64,000 nucleotides of DNA from Gordionus sp. m RMFG-2023 (lineage: Eukaryota > Nematomorpha > Gordioida > Chordodea > Parachordodidae), in NCBI RefSeq assembly GCF_954871325.1, contig NC_088775.1:18391561-18455560 (forward strand). The letters are read 5' to 3'. The position numbers and the translations under genes are program-made. The notes below the pieces were generated by a model. That model worked only from the letters and a program-made list of their open reading frames with translations, had not been told where the DNA came from and did not search any database. This document shows, one piece after another, positions 1-11,337 of this stretch. Each line of letters begins with the position of its first letter. Positions within the stretch are counted from its first letter, which is position 1.

Positions 1-1384
1 GATTGTTTAAACCTAGTAGCCCCAAACCCATGATTAGTCGGATTATCGATGGGGCTAGACGAATCAAGTGGTTTATTAGACTTCCTATGAGACACAAAAT
101 TTTTTTTTTTAGATTTTTATATATGCTTTATTTATATATTATTTACAATTATAACAAATAAAATAGCTTTCGCAGAACCCATGAGTCCAACCTTTACACA
201 CTCTACATTGAAACCAATCTTCAAAATTATGAAAATTTTATAGTCTTATTTATATATAATACAAATATCTTTTATGAATATTTTAACAATGTGTTTTTTT
301 GATTTTTTATTCTGCTGTTTTAATAGAAGCTGCTTCTTGAATGGGGATGAGGTAAAAATCTCAATAATTTTTTAATACCTTTTTAACAGATAAACCATAA
401 AAAGTTTTGCCTCATAAAATTAGATATTCAACAATTTTATTTTCCTCTTTATCATCAAATATTTTTTGTTTATTATCTTGACCTATCTTGGGCATCAGTT
501 AATTTATATTTTTTATAATTTTTTAAAAAATTTGTAGTAGATAAATAATAAATTCACTCAAAATTTATCTAATTCTATATTTAAATATATAATAATATTT
601 AGATCTTATTATCAGGTCAAAATAAATATCCTGATAACCAAAATTTTCATTTCTATTTAAATGTAATATTTAAATCATATTATATTTTCATATATATATA
701 AATCTTTATTATATATTTATATATATAACAATATATATATATGAAGATTTTAGTTTGCAAGATATTTATTTGGGCCTGATATTATATTAAAACTAAAATG
801 TATTATGAAAAATTACATTGATAAATTTATAAAATATAATAACTATCATTTTATATTAAATATAAAATATTATATTTTAGGTGATTTTCTTGATAGCATC
901 TCATTTTCATATATTTTTATTGCTTTTTCATTATGGTTAAAATTTTCCTATTGAAATTTTTATATATTTGAGTACCATAATAATAATATAAAAATTAATT
1001 GATTCCGCCTACAAACCAAGATTCTACTAACCCCAATGATGGTAATATTATTACTATGGTCTTAACATAAATTTAAGCCTTACATATCGATCTGAAACTT
1101 TATTAAATATTAAAATAAAGTTTATCTTACATATGTGTATATTGTCCATTTTATCATGTTTAAACTTTTAATTTTTTAATACAACCTAATAATGTAAATT
1201 GAAAATATTGTTATTTCTTCGTTAAACATAACAAATAAAAATTTAAATAGCAATAATAGAAATTATTTTATTCATCATAAAATTCTATTTTAGAACAAAA
1301 TTTAATTTATAATCGTTACTGGTTTTAAAATAGAATCCGCTGAACTGACAAAACTCTTGCGTCGGCTAGCCCTGGTCTTCCCTT
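1..1384 (+). mobile_element. TA-flanked inverted-repeat element, family A, copy 1 (cut by window start)
   Basis: This matches the 1671-3217 element along most of its length. Shared segments include the 'agtagccc...gaaccc' stretch near base 12 (also near 1856), 'ggggctag.cgaatcaa' near 51 (also near 1893), and the terminal stretch 'ggctagccctggtcttccc'. The right terminus lies at about 1384 and the left end is outside the window. No open reading frame of transposase size is present, so it looks non-autonomous. The family flank in the other copies is TA, as in Tc1/mariner-type elements. Here the right flank is no longer TA. Confidence 0.75.
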
Positions 1385-1436
1385 CAATTTCATATAATAT
1401 TTTCAGATAGCTGTTGTATTAGTTTTTGAATCCCAA

Positions 1437-1470
1437 GATACCAGGACTAGTCACCGCAACTTCTCAGTAC
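1437..1470 (+). repeat. orphan terminus of family A element
   Basis: The stretch 'accaggactagtcaccgcaa' is a diverged version of the family A left end ('accagggctagtcggcgcaa' at 1677). It lies in the 287-bp spacer between copies 1 and 2. No matching right end follows, so it is probably a remnant of an older copy. Confidence 0.5.
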
Positions 1471-1670
1471 AGCATATTTTATTTTAACAAACAACCAGTA
1501 ATGTTTAGTAGGTTAAATTTAATTATGTAAAATAACCTTCTATAATTATATATATATGGGGCAGAAAATATTTTACATCCCTCAGTTTTTAATATTTTTT
1601 TTATATTTATGATGAAATTATTTTTGAAAACAGCATGAAATTATTTTTATGTCACGTTCCTCTTAAAGTA

Positions 1671-3217
1671 GGGGAGACCAGGGCTAGTCGGCGCAATTTT
1701 TGTCAAAATTATCATAGCTCCAAAAATAATGATCGTATAATATCTTACAAAATGTCAATCCAAGCCTTAAACATATACCTATAAATATATACGGTTATTT
1801 TAAATATTTGATATTTTTTCTCTAAAAAAGATTTAGTAAAAGTCATTTTTGAAACTTAGTAGCCCCGAACCCGTGTTTAGTCGGATCATCGATGGGGCTA
1901 GTCGAATCAAACAGTTTATCAGGTTTCTTATGAGAAAATTTTTTTTTGCCAGATTTTAATATATAACTATGGTGTTTTATTTAATATTCTATTTACAATA
2001 TAACAAATAAAATAACAATCTTTTTCGGCACAGGACCCATGAGCCCAATCCTTACATACTCTAATTAAGACAAACCAATTTTCAATTATGAAAATTTTTA
2101 TCATTTTTTAACAATATTTTTTTTTTGATTTTTTATTCTTCTCTTTTAATAGAAGTTCCTTCTTGAATAGGGATGAAGAGGTAATGATCTCAACCTTTTT
2201 TTTCCTTGATCCTTTAATTTGCGAATTACGAGATGAGATTGGGATCGGGATAAATGATGGACCTGGGAGATTGACATTGAAGGGGTAGGAATATCATTAA
2301 TCGAGGTTAGTAATAAAACTAAGTGAGGGACCCACACGATTCAAATCCTCTTTGAATATTTTTTGAGGAGGCTTCCAGAGGTAAAATATCCTTTTTTAAT
2401 AGAGGGAATATCATAAAGGGAAAAAGAGATCCCACGGTGATTTCGCATCCACGAATCTACCCATTATTATAAAAAAATTTTAAAGGCCATATACTGTCTT
2501 ATCTAAGGTTTGCAATTTATGAGTTCAGTGTGGAGGAAGAGATAAAAATATTATACCATTATCTATACAATATTTAATAGCATGATAAGATTGATTATTA
2601 TTTAGGTCTGATATTATATTAAAATTGAAATGTATTATGAAAAATTACATTAATAAATTTATAGAATAATTATTATTTTATTTACATTTATAAAATATTA
2701 TATTTTAACCTGTAATAGATGATATTTTCTTAATGAGATACCATTTTCATACAGTTTTGTAGCTTCTTCATAATCCTTTTTTAGTAAAAATTTTCCTATT
2801 TTGATTTTGCTTTTATATTTATGTACCGTAATAATATTATAAAATTAATAGATTGATAGCGCTGACAATCCCGAATCAACTAACCTCAATGGTGGTGATC
2901 TTAGCATATATTTAAGCATTATATATCAATCTAAAACTTTCTCAGATATTAAAATAGATATTTAACTTTCATATATTGTTCATTTTGTCATGTTTAAACG
3001 TTTAACTTTTTAATACAACCTAAATATTAAGTGAAAATATTGTAATTTTCACGTCAAAAACATGTCATAATTTAAATAAATATTGTAAATTATTTTCATC
3101 CCCAAATAATTATAGAATTCTATTTAGAACAAAATTTCAATTTTTAAATGCCACTGGTTTTAAAATAAAATTATTTGAAACGACCAGTCCCTTGCACCGT
3201 CTAGCCCTGGACTCCCC
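1671..3217 (+). mobile_element. TA-flanked inverted-repeat element, family A, copy 2 (complete, 1547 bp)
   Basis: The left end ggggagaccagggctagtcg and the right end (reverse complement ggggagtccagggctagacg) form imperfect terminal inverted repeats of about 20 bp. TA lies immediately outside both ends (1669-1670 and 3218-3219), the duplication expected of Tc1/mariner-type insertion. The interior is AT-rich. A 63-codon open frame at 2146-2337 (- strand) does not resemble a transposase. It is probably a non-autonomous derivative; the superfamily is inferred only from the TA flank. Confidence 0.75.
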
Positions 3218-3532
3218 TATATGAAAAATTTCATTAGTTCGGATCCTAAGAAATTTTATATATTATATTATATTATTTATAAATATAAAATAAACATTCA
3301 TAAGCTAATGTCAGAGATTTCTACTCTAGACGAGGAGAAGGGGTATAAAGCATTTATCGAAATTGGAGAGGGGTAAGTGGTTATTAAGATGCTATTGTTA
3401 TTTGATAGTTTTAATTTGGATTTCCTACTTTTGCTAATTTTTATTAGGGAATCAATTATTGTATAGTAGTAGGAAGTGGAGGGTGTGTGGGGGGGATAAT
3501 TTTTAATAGGTAACAATTGGTAGAGGATGAGA
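3218..3532. other. AT-rich spacer with a G-rich stretch
   Basis: No gene is seen. A 91-codon open frame on the - strand (3298-3573) runs into the neighbouring hAT end and shows no family motif. The stretch around 3480-3497 is G-rich and resembles the interior of the G-rich hAT-like repeat at 6436-6745. Confidence 0.5.
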
Positions 3533-4402
3533 TAGAGGTCTGCATTGGGCGGGTTTTTGGACCAAAAGCCCATCCATCCAATGTTTTAAAAAAATTTAAC
3601 CCGCTAGCCCAGCCCGCCCATAGTTTTCAAAAAATATATACCCGCTCGCCCTGCCCATTTGTCTAAAATTCCTTACCCGCCCGCCCGCCCATTAGTCTAA
3701 AATTTTTTTAACCCGCCCGCCTGCCCATTCTCGAAAATTTTTTGAATTTTCTTTTAATTTATATAAATAATTTTTTATTTTTTTAGATATATTTTGTTTA
3801 TTCATAATAAAATTTTAAAATAAAAATTAAATTAAAATATATTTTTTTTAAAAAATTATGTTATAAAAAATAAAATTTATATATTATATAATAAAATAAA
3901 AATGAAAAGGGCAATTATAAAGATAAACAATTATTACTAAAATAAAATAATACAATGCAGATTTCAAACCCAAAAAAAGGAAATTTTAAGAGAAAGTTTT
4001 ATTACATTCCTATAAAAGGAAATTTTTAATAGACAAAAATGTTTATTTATTCTAAGAAAAAAGTTTTATTGTTGTGTTTATTACATAATCTAGTTACGTA
4101 AATTGTCTTCACTTAAAAAAAACGATTGGTACAATAAAAAAAGAAAAATTGTTATAGATCATTTAAACAATTATTTTTTTTAGTTTGTTTTTGAACAAAA
4201 ATTTTAAATTTCCTTAACCCGCCCGCTCATTGTTTAAATTTCCTAACCCGCCCTCCCAGCCCGCCCATAGTTTCAATTTTATTTTTAACCCGCCCGCCCG
4301 CCTGCCCATTCTCGAAATTTTTTTTACCCGCCCATCCGCCCGCCCACTTAGATGGGCGGGAGTGGGCTGGTGGGCCGAAACCCCGCCCAATGCAGACATC
4401 TA
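3533..4402. mobile_element. hAT-like element with GGCGGG subterminal arrays (870 bp)
   Basis: The inverted ends are tagaggtctgcattgggcgg on the left and cctagatgtctgcattgggc (reverse complement) on the right. Inside each end are arrays of cccgcccgcc separated by short AT-rich runs, unlike the surrounding DNA. The flanks ggatgaga and gggtgtgg match at 5 of 8 positions, which would fit an old 8-bp target duplication. The 61-codon - strand open frame at 4214-4399 comes from the repeat array and is not a gene. A related 0.3-kb copy is at 47447-47732. Confidence 0.7.
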
Positions 4403-4435
4403 GGGTGTGGATATAAAAGTCGCTTGGCTAATAAC

Positions 4436-4700
4436 CAGAGTTGTTAAAAGATACTTTTAAAATGGATCGAGATAGAGTTACAGATACATCGACAGAAAAT
4501 GGATCTAGTTACATATATATAATTTTATAAGGTATTAGATATCGATACAATTTTAAAAATGTATCTGTTAACGTATACAATTTTTATCATACTTATACAC
4601 AAGGTTTTCCGCTGTTCTCGAACTAAAACTCTTATTATGAGAGCACAAAATATGTAAACAAGATAATAAAAAATAAATTTCAATAACCTTATTTTTGTCG
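4436..4700. mobile_element. truncated hAT end, same family as 44711-46134
   Basis: It starts with cagagttgttaaaagatact and continues 'tttaaaatggatc.agata' as at 44711. Similarity fades after about 250 bp ('acaatttttatcatacttatacacaaggtttt' versus 'acaatttttattatactcttatataagctttg', split by point changes). The other end is missing. Confidence 0.65.
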
Positions 4701-4798
4701 TTCTTTCGAACAAATTATCCCATTAAGGTAAGCATTTCTTAAAAAAATATTTTTTACATTAAGCTTATAATTTATTCATTAAAAGTCAGGAAAGTATC

Positions 4799-4985
4799 AA
4801 GTGTTATTAAACGGCTCGTTTAGAGCTGATTTTTTGGCTAACTCAATATTTTAACCTGAAAAATATTGCCTAAATCTTGAGATTTCGATAATATATGCTT
4901 AGATCTTTGTTCCTTCTATGAACAAAATCTTCAGGTATTCAAAATATTTTTGAATCTTATGATTCTACTATTATTTTAGATATTA
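4799..4985. mobile_element. degenerate copy of the GGCTCG palindromic MITE
   Basis: The left end (a)agtgttattaaacggctcg and the internal 'ggctaactcaatatttt' match the intact MITEs at 38177 and 59744. The internal 'caaaatcttcagg' is also shared. The right inverted end is not recognisable, so the copy is truncated or eroded. Confidence 0.6.
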
Positions 4986-5724
4986 TTTATTCTTTTCGAC
5001 CTATTTGATAGCTACAGAAATACAATAGTTAAAATCTCGCTATATTTTGAATTTATATTTTCAAAAATTTTAGATAAATTTGAATTTTGAAACATATTCC
5101 AATATGTAATACTTAAAATTCCTGGAAATGACATTTCTTTTTTTAAGATATTACAAAAATTTATTTGCAAAAAAAGAGCAAGGTAGAAGAATTTAATCAC
5201 ACAATTTTCTTTATATGATAATTTAGCCTGTGACTGTGAATATAATACCTTGCGCTTATTTAATTTTATTATTACTCATATTTGTAAAATTCATTTATAA
5301 TCTTTTTTTTTCAGTTGCATGGGCTTCTTTTTCAGAAACATAAGGATTTAAAACAACAAGTATAGTGTCCTTTTAATATTAATTTAGATGACGAGAGACA
5401 CTATTTTTCTTAAAAAACGTTGTCTCTATTAAAAAAGGATATATATCGTAATTCAATAAATTTTGATAGATGATCTTTATATTTATATTATTCTTTGTTT
5501 TAATAAATTATTGAAAAAATTTCGATATAGTAGCCTATGTAAAATGAATTATTTATTGCACGTCCTTGTAAAGATATCAATCAATTATGTTCTCTGATAA
5601 ACATTAAAATTATTTAAAAAGCACGTTAACTAATGAGATTAAATTATGTTGGTTAATTTTTTTATATTTCTTGTCCCATGTGAGAAGCATTATATGCAGG
5701 TAGTGAAGGTTAATGTTTCTGTCT

Positions 5725-6425
5725 TGAACCAAGTCCGGATCGGACTGATAAACCGATCGGTCTTTTTACGATATTTAGTCCGACCCGGATTTTAAAGCAG
5801 TTCTGCCATGACCGGTTTTTGGATAAATATTATCTTACTAAATCCCCATTGTATATATTTACCACACTCCCTTTATGATACTAATTAATCTTATTTTATT
5901 CGCAATTTCTTTTCTAATGAAGTTTCACATATTCATTCCCCTTGAACCAACAAAGTTTATCAAGAAAGCACTATATTTATAGTCCTAAAAAAGACATCCA
6001 TTCCCTTTAAACAAATTTAAAGCAAAGGATCTCGACACAAAAAATGAAACATATCTCTAATAAGACAATATACTAGTTATTAGTATGAGAAAGAAAGAAA
6101 GAAGAAAAGACTTACTCTGATTCAATTTCAAAGAACCTCTTTCAACAAAGATAAGATATTAGCTTTTATTTTTTAAAAGAAATCAATAAGAATATTTTTA
6201 TTATTAAAGTTTATATTATAATTTCAAATCAAATTATAAACCCAAGTTAAATTAGGCGTGAGTAAAGCATAACACGAATTTATTTTTAAAAATATTTTTA
6301 AAAGACTACCGATTTTGAATCGATTTTTTATAGCTATCCGCTGTCTGGATTAATCTTTTTCAAACATTATTTGATTCTGACTAGTTTTTGAGTTTCGGTC
6401 CGGTTCTTATCAAAGAAATGACCAT
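5725..6425. mobile_element. possible hAT-like element with CCGG-rich ends
   Basis: Two GC-rich patches in AT-rich DNA face each other. Near 5725 is 'gaaccaagtccggatcggac' and near 6390 is 'tttcggtccggttctt', which reads 'aagaaccggaccgaaa' in reverse complement. This suggests diverged inverted ends about 0.7 kb apart. No target duplication could be defined and no coding remains were recognised, so the limits are approximate. Confidence 0.35.
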
Positions 6426-6435
6426 TATACAGGAT

Positions 6436-6745
6436 TTGGCTTGGGGGGCACTATTAGTAAATTTTTTCCCCATTAATTTTATTGGAGATCTTTAGGTCCA
6501 CTTATTTGTAAGCTTTTGGATATATTTATAGAAATAATTTGGGTTTTCACTTTTTTAAAATTAAAATCCTTTTTTAAAAAAATTTCGAATTATAGTCGTT
6601 ATTTTAAAAAGTTTAATTGTCCTTTAAAATTCTTCCTTATAATGGTATATTGTATACATTTTTTTTTGGGGGGGGGGGGGTGTGTAGGGGGAAATTTTTA
6701 TTAGCTTAAAATGATATTTATGAGAACAGGTAAATTTGCGATGGG
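6436..6745 (+). repeat. G-rich hAT-like repeat fragment
   Basis: 'gcactattagtaaatttttt' followed by 'ccccatt' is repeated near 8678 ('gcactattaagttaattttt'). The stretch from 6644 with its G-run and 'gcttaaaatgatatttatga' matches 51865-51975 ('acttaaaataatatttacaa'). These are three dispersed pieces of one repeat family. Confidence 0.55.
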
Positions 6746-8100
6746 GGTAAAATTTTCTCCTTACCATTGGACCTCATCATATAATCATCAAAATATGAAT
6801 GTAAGTCAGATTTTCAAAAAAAAATTTACTTTTTAAAAAGATTGTATATATGTTTTTTTTGTTATCCATCAAAATATAAATAAATTTATTTTTATATAAA
6901 ATCGAAAATCAATTAAAGGCTTAAAAGCATTTCTATATTTTTTTTTCTTACTATTAAAAAATAAATTTCCACCTTGTCAGAGATCAAATAGCAAAATTTG
7001 TAAAAAAAAATTTTTTTAACGTCATCTCATTTTCTTTTATTTCAATATTGAAAGATTTGTATATTGAAAACAATGTCAAGGGGCAAAAACATTTTTTGTT
7101 GTTTATATTCCACCCTTGACAGAATTTTACTATCCTTTTCATTAAACTCTATTTTTGTGTAGAATTCATGATAAAATGCTTTAAAAAATAAGTTATGACT
7201 AAATTTAAATTGCACAGGCGTAAAAATGGGGTTTGAGATGGCCCCTTCCTTATCCTTAATCAAAATATTTTTAGGAAAATTTATTTTTAAACTGATAAAA
7301 GACCATTCTTAGAAACATAATATAAAATAATTCGATCAATAATTTATAAATCCGTGCCAAAAAAGATCTATTTTAAATGTTACCTTCCATCATCACGACG
7401 GATGCATACGGAAATAATGTTGTCTTAGTATTTTAAATTTATCTTTTTCCTCGTTATATTTTCAGGGATGTAGTGAGCCGTGCTTGATGTTCTCTATTTT
7501 TATAAGTCTGCCAGAAATCGAAAAATATATTAACATTAGAAATCACCAGAACTCTAACCGATTAATGAAGATTTTTTAAAAGGTTTTTCGGATGACGTTA
7601 AACCTCCAAGCCTATAATATGGTTTAACCATGTTTTGTAAAATACGATAGCACAAATAAAAATTGTCTTCTTTTTAAAAAATTGCTGTTATATACTAAAT
7701 TTGTATCATTAAAAAATGATAAAATTATAGATTCTTTGAAAATCTAAAAAAATATTCCTTCTAACATTTTCGATGGTTAAAAATAATCCATCTCAATCTA
7801 GATCTACAGATTATAAATATTTTTAAAAAACAATGAGATTTTTTTTTCATAATTTCTCCATTTTTCTTAAATTTTTTAAGCATATGCAAAACTTTTCAAT
7901 TAAATTCTTTTTGATTTTTTATATTTTGTCAATTTTTATGTTATATATATTTTTCATATTTTAAATTTAAGAAAGTTTAAAAAAATCTTTCTACTATCAA
8001 TCCTAAGCAATTATTATACTTTTATATCCCATAAATGCCACTTCCATTTAATTGTAAGTTCTTTTTACATCTAAATTAATGAAATTCAACATGTATCTAT
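6746..8100. other. AT-rich sequence without recognised genes
   Basis: I see no gene or repeat end here. A 73-codon - strand open frame at 7042-7263 has no recognisable motif and could arise by chance. Confidence 0.5.
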
Positions 8101-8149
8101 CAGAGGCTTTCATGGGTCTTCCCGCGGTATGGTCCAGCTGCCTTAATAT

Positions 8150-8560
8150 TATATTTTTTAGTGGAACTAAGCCAGGCCTAGGTTTTTGAAATATTTTTTT
8201 AATGAGCTTGTTGCCAGACTTGGACTTAAAATTATTTAATTTAGATTTAGCCTATTTAAATAGTTGATAACTTAAATAAAATATTGTAAATTTTTTCTTC
8301 CAGTTATAATAAATTTAAGTATTGCAAACAAAATGATTACCTAATTGTTTATTATGATTAAATACAAATTAAATTTTTTGAATATGGGCTTGGGAAGATT
8401 TTTTGAAACTTATTATGGGCTTGGGATTTTTTAAAAAAATATTAAATATAAGCCGAGCTGGGCTTAGGCCAAAATATTTTTACTGCGGGCCTGATCTAAA
8501 AATTAAAACCCGTTAAGGTCTCTTATCTTAAAAATGGGCTAAACCTATGCATAACCTAAT
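8150..8560. mobile_element. possible decayed GC-ended MITE
   Basis: 'aagccaggcctaggtttttg' near 8169 and 'gccgagctgggcttaggcc' near 8453 face each other across about 0.3 kb of AT-rich DNA, as in the other GC-ended hAT derivatives of the window. No target duplication is visible. Confidence 0.35.
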
Positions 8561-8636
8561 AAACAGCTAATTCCTATTAAGTTTTTCAATAAAATTTGTT
8601 CTATAGTTGATTAGCTAAAAAAAATAGATTTTCCTC

Positions 8637-8980
8637 ATAGGCGCAGCTAAGACTTTGCTGAGGGGGTGGGGGTGGAGGCACTATTAAGTTAATTTTTTCC
8701 CCATCATTTTTATATAAGGTCTTTAAGATCATATATTACAGTCAATTGGCTACGTTGTATTTTTAGAATAATTTTAGTTTACACTTTTATTTGTTAAAAA
8801 TGCCTTTTTCCTAAAAATTTTGAATTATTATTGTCATTATTTTAAAAAATTATTATCCTTTTACTTATTTTTCTTTCAAATTATTGTTGAATTCTGTTTA
8901 TTTTTTGGGAATAGAGTGTGGAAGGGATCTGTTGGAGGAAAATATTAATTATACTAATTTAAAAGGTGATTAATGTCAAA
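8637..8980 (+). repeat. left part of G-rich hAT-like element
   Basis: A terminus-like 'cataggcgcagctaagactt' is followed by a G-rich tract, then sequence shared with 6436-6600. The matching right terminus type is seen at 51992 (reverse complement 'cataggcatagtcgggagg'). Only fragments of the family are present. Confidence 0.5.
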
Positions 8981-9860
8981 TGGTCATTTGCGAAATATTC
9001 AAAATTTAATATAAGAGTGGAATAAATATTGTAAAAAAGGTTCATTATCCTATTTTTGCTTAAATATTGTGAATTTTAAATATAAATTAAATAAAGTAGA
9101 AGGTGACCAATGTCTTAAATGGTCATTTTTAAAATAATTTTTTTGCCTTAATATTGTAAATTTTTAATAGTATAAAAAATATAGTCTAATAGGTGACAAA
9201 CGTCGTAAATGGTCATTTTGATTTTTATGAAAAAGAATATTTTTTGCCTAAATATAAATTTTAAATAGGTAAAAAAAATTATTCTTATATAATGTAAATT
9301 TATAGTTAATTAAAAAATCATTTTTGTTTTGTCCTATATAATTGAAATAATATTAGAATAAATTTACAAATATAATGAGGAAAATGTCTTAAATGGTTAT
9401 TTAAGAAAAAATTGGATTAAAGAATGAAAATTTTAAATAGAAATGGAAATAAATATAATATCGATTTCGCAAAATATTTTAAATTAAGGCATAACACATT
9501 TAGAAAAAATGATAAAATAAAAAATATTTTTAGTTTAAAGAAATATTTCCTAATTTCAGTTATAATAAAGTTTCGCTACAAGCAGTACTGAGCCTGATAA
9601 TTTTTTAATTGGTTGTTAAGGGCCAGTTTTTTCGAAAAAATATTATGCAGAACTCTTGAAAAAATATTTAAGAGAAAGAAAAAAATTAAAGTCATTTTGA
9701 CAATTTTTTAATTAATTCTATTATATAAAACTAATATTTAATAATCATAAATAAATATTATCTTATAATAATCTTAATTTTTTTAAAAATAAATTCGATT
9801 CCTACTTTAGATTTATAAAATTTAGAACAAAAAATTATTTTAAACCATATTTCAGGGATA
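8981..9860. other. AT-rich sequence, nothing recognised
   Basis: A short phrase ('gtcttaaatggtcattt' and close variants near 8965, 9110, 9195 and 9390) recurs four times at irregular spacing, suggesting a decayed local repeat. No gene is seen. Confidence 0.45.
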
Positions 9861-9868
9861 CGAGCTAT

Positions 9869-11329
9869 AAGTGTTGTTAAAATAGCGCGCTATTTCAGTA
9901 GCGGTAGCTTTAGCGGTGTACTTTTTTAGAAAAGAGCGATAGCGGTAGCTCGCTTTCAATTTTACATAATAAATACATCTAAAAATTATTAAAATATATT
10001 TTTTACTAAATCTAAAATTATAATCTTTTTATTTAATTTAATTTAATTTTGAGATTTAAATTTATTTAAAAATATACATTATAAATCTAGTTAGCATTAT
10101 AAATCTAGTTATTAAAAATGTGTGAGATTGTTAAAGATAACGAAATTTCTTTGGAAAATGAGAAAAATATAGATTTTCCCAAAATTCAAAAAATACTTTA
10201 ATCTTGAAGAAAAATTTACTATTGGATATCGTTTTCGATGCAAGATGTGTCGCAAAATTTTATCATCAAATCATACAAGCAGCTATAATTTGAAAAAAAC
10301 ATTGCAAGGGATATTATGTTCCCACACTGAGTATATTAATTACCAATCTCAAAAGAATCAACAATCTAAAATTTTGCCAACTACTGGTAGAGTCTATGCT
10401 AAAAGGCATTGAGAAAAGGTCAAAACAAAACAAAACTCTATTTTTATTTTCTATTATACAATTATATAAATGAATGATTTATTGCTTGATTAGCCATAAT
10501 TTAAATTGGCTTAATTTACAACACAATCTTTAATATTAATATATTGTATTAATATAAAATTCAAAATTTATAAATCTTTATTTACCATAATTTAATGCTA
10601 TTTTAATATTTTTTTATAAATGAATCTATATCTCAGATAAATTTAAATTTTGAAAATAAAAAAGGTATTCCTTTTTTATAAATACAATCGTTTTATATAA
10701 ATTAGATTTCCAGATCTGTATGATGATGATAATGTAATAGCTGCTATCGTTCATCCTAGTTTCAAGTTAAATTGGCCATACATTAATTTGACTAAATCTA
10801 ATGGGCAACTGGATAGGCTGATGGTTGCCTCTATACTAATACTATAGCAAGATCTAAACCGCCGCTTTCCATAGACGATTATTTGGAAATAAATAATAAT
10901 AATAATATTATTGAACCTCTAGATGCTTTTTTTAAATCTAAAAATACTCATTTAAATATTTTTGATGATTTTTTTCATATAAAAAGTGTGTTTATTAAAT
11001 TCAATACTGCGTTGCCCTCAAGTGCTACTGCTGAACGATTATTTAGTATGGCAAAGCTTATACTTTTGATCGTCGCATTAGATGGGGATGAGAGTACCGA
11101 AATTTTATTATTATTAAAGTGCAATAATAAATAAATTATATATATATATGTAACAAATTATAGTCATGTTTTTATACCAATATTTTATTTGTGGAAATAA
11201 AGTTACGCAAAAAATATTTAAAAAAAAAATCAAAATAGCGTAAAAAGTAGCTATTAGCGCGCTACTCATTTGAAAACGATAGCGGTAGCGATAGCGCGCT
11301 ACTTTTAAAATTAGCGTTTAACAACACTG
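9869..11329 (+). mobile_element. hAT transposon, AGCGCGCTA family, internally deleted (1461 bp)
   Basis: A perfect 8-bp target duplication CGAGCTAT flanks it (9861-9868 and 11330-11337). The ends are aagtgttgttaaa and its inverse tttaacaacactg, followed by subterminal arrays of agcgcgcta and agcggtagc. Inside, near 10235-10330, is a BED-like finger remnant (motif CKMC, then SSNHTSSYNLKK). At 10883-11134 an open frame carries the C-terminal hATC dimerisation segment (ALPSSATAERLFSMAKL). The catalytic RNase-H-like core is not visible, and 1.46 kb is too short for a full hAT. A sister copy is at 52749-53951. Confidence 0.9.
10883..11134 (+). pseudogene. hAT transposase C-terminal (hATC) remnant
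   Basis: The 83-codon open frame encodes the hAT dimerisation region. After a 'DAFFKSKN' linker comes the signature LPSSATAERLFS and then a leucine-rich tail (LLLLKCNN). Upstream in-frame remnants near 10710-10790 (HPSFKLNWP) match the usual 'DPRFKL.W' region. The segment between the N-terminal finger and this region is largely missing, so no active transposase can be made. Confidence 0.8.
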
Positions 11330-11337
11330 CGAGCTAT

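Noticed and set aside
2325-2360. tRNA T-loop-like 'gattcaaatc'
   Set aside because: No acceptor stem, D-arm or anticodon arm could be placed around it; it lies inside the family A element.
4214-4399. 61-codon - strand open frame
   Set aside because: It is produced by the GC-rich repeat array at the end of the 3533-4402 hAT element; Ala/Gly/Arg-rich, no protein family.
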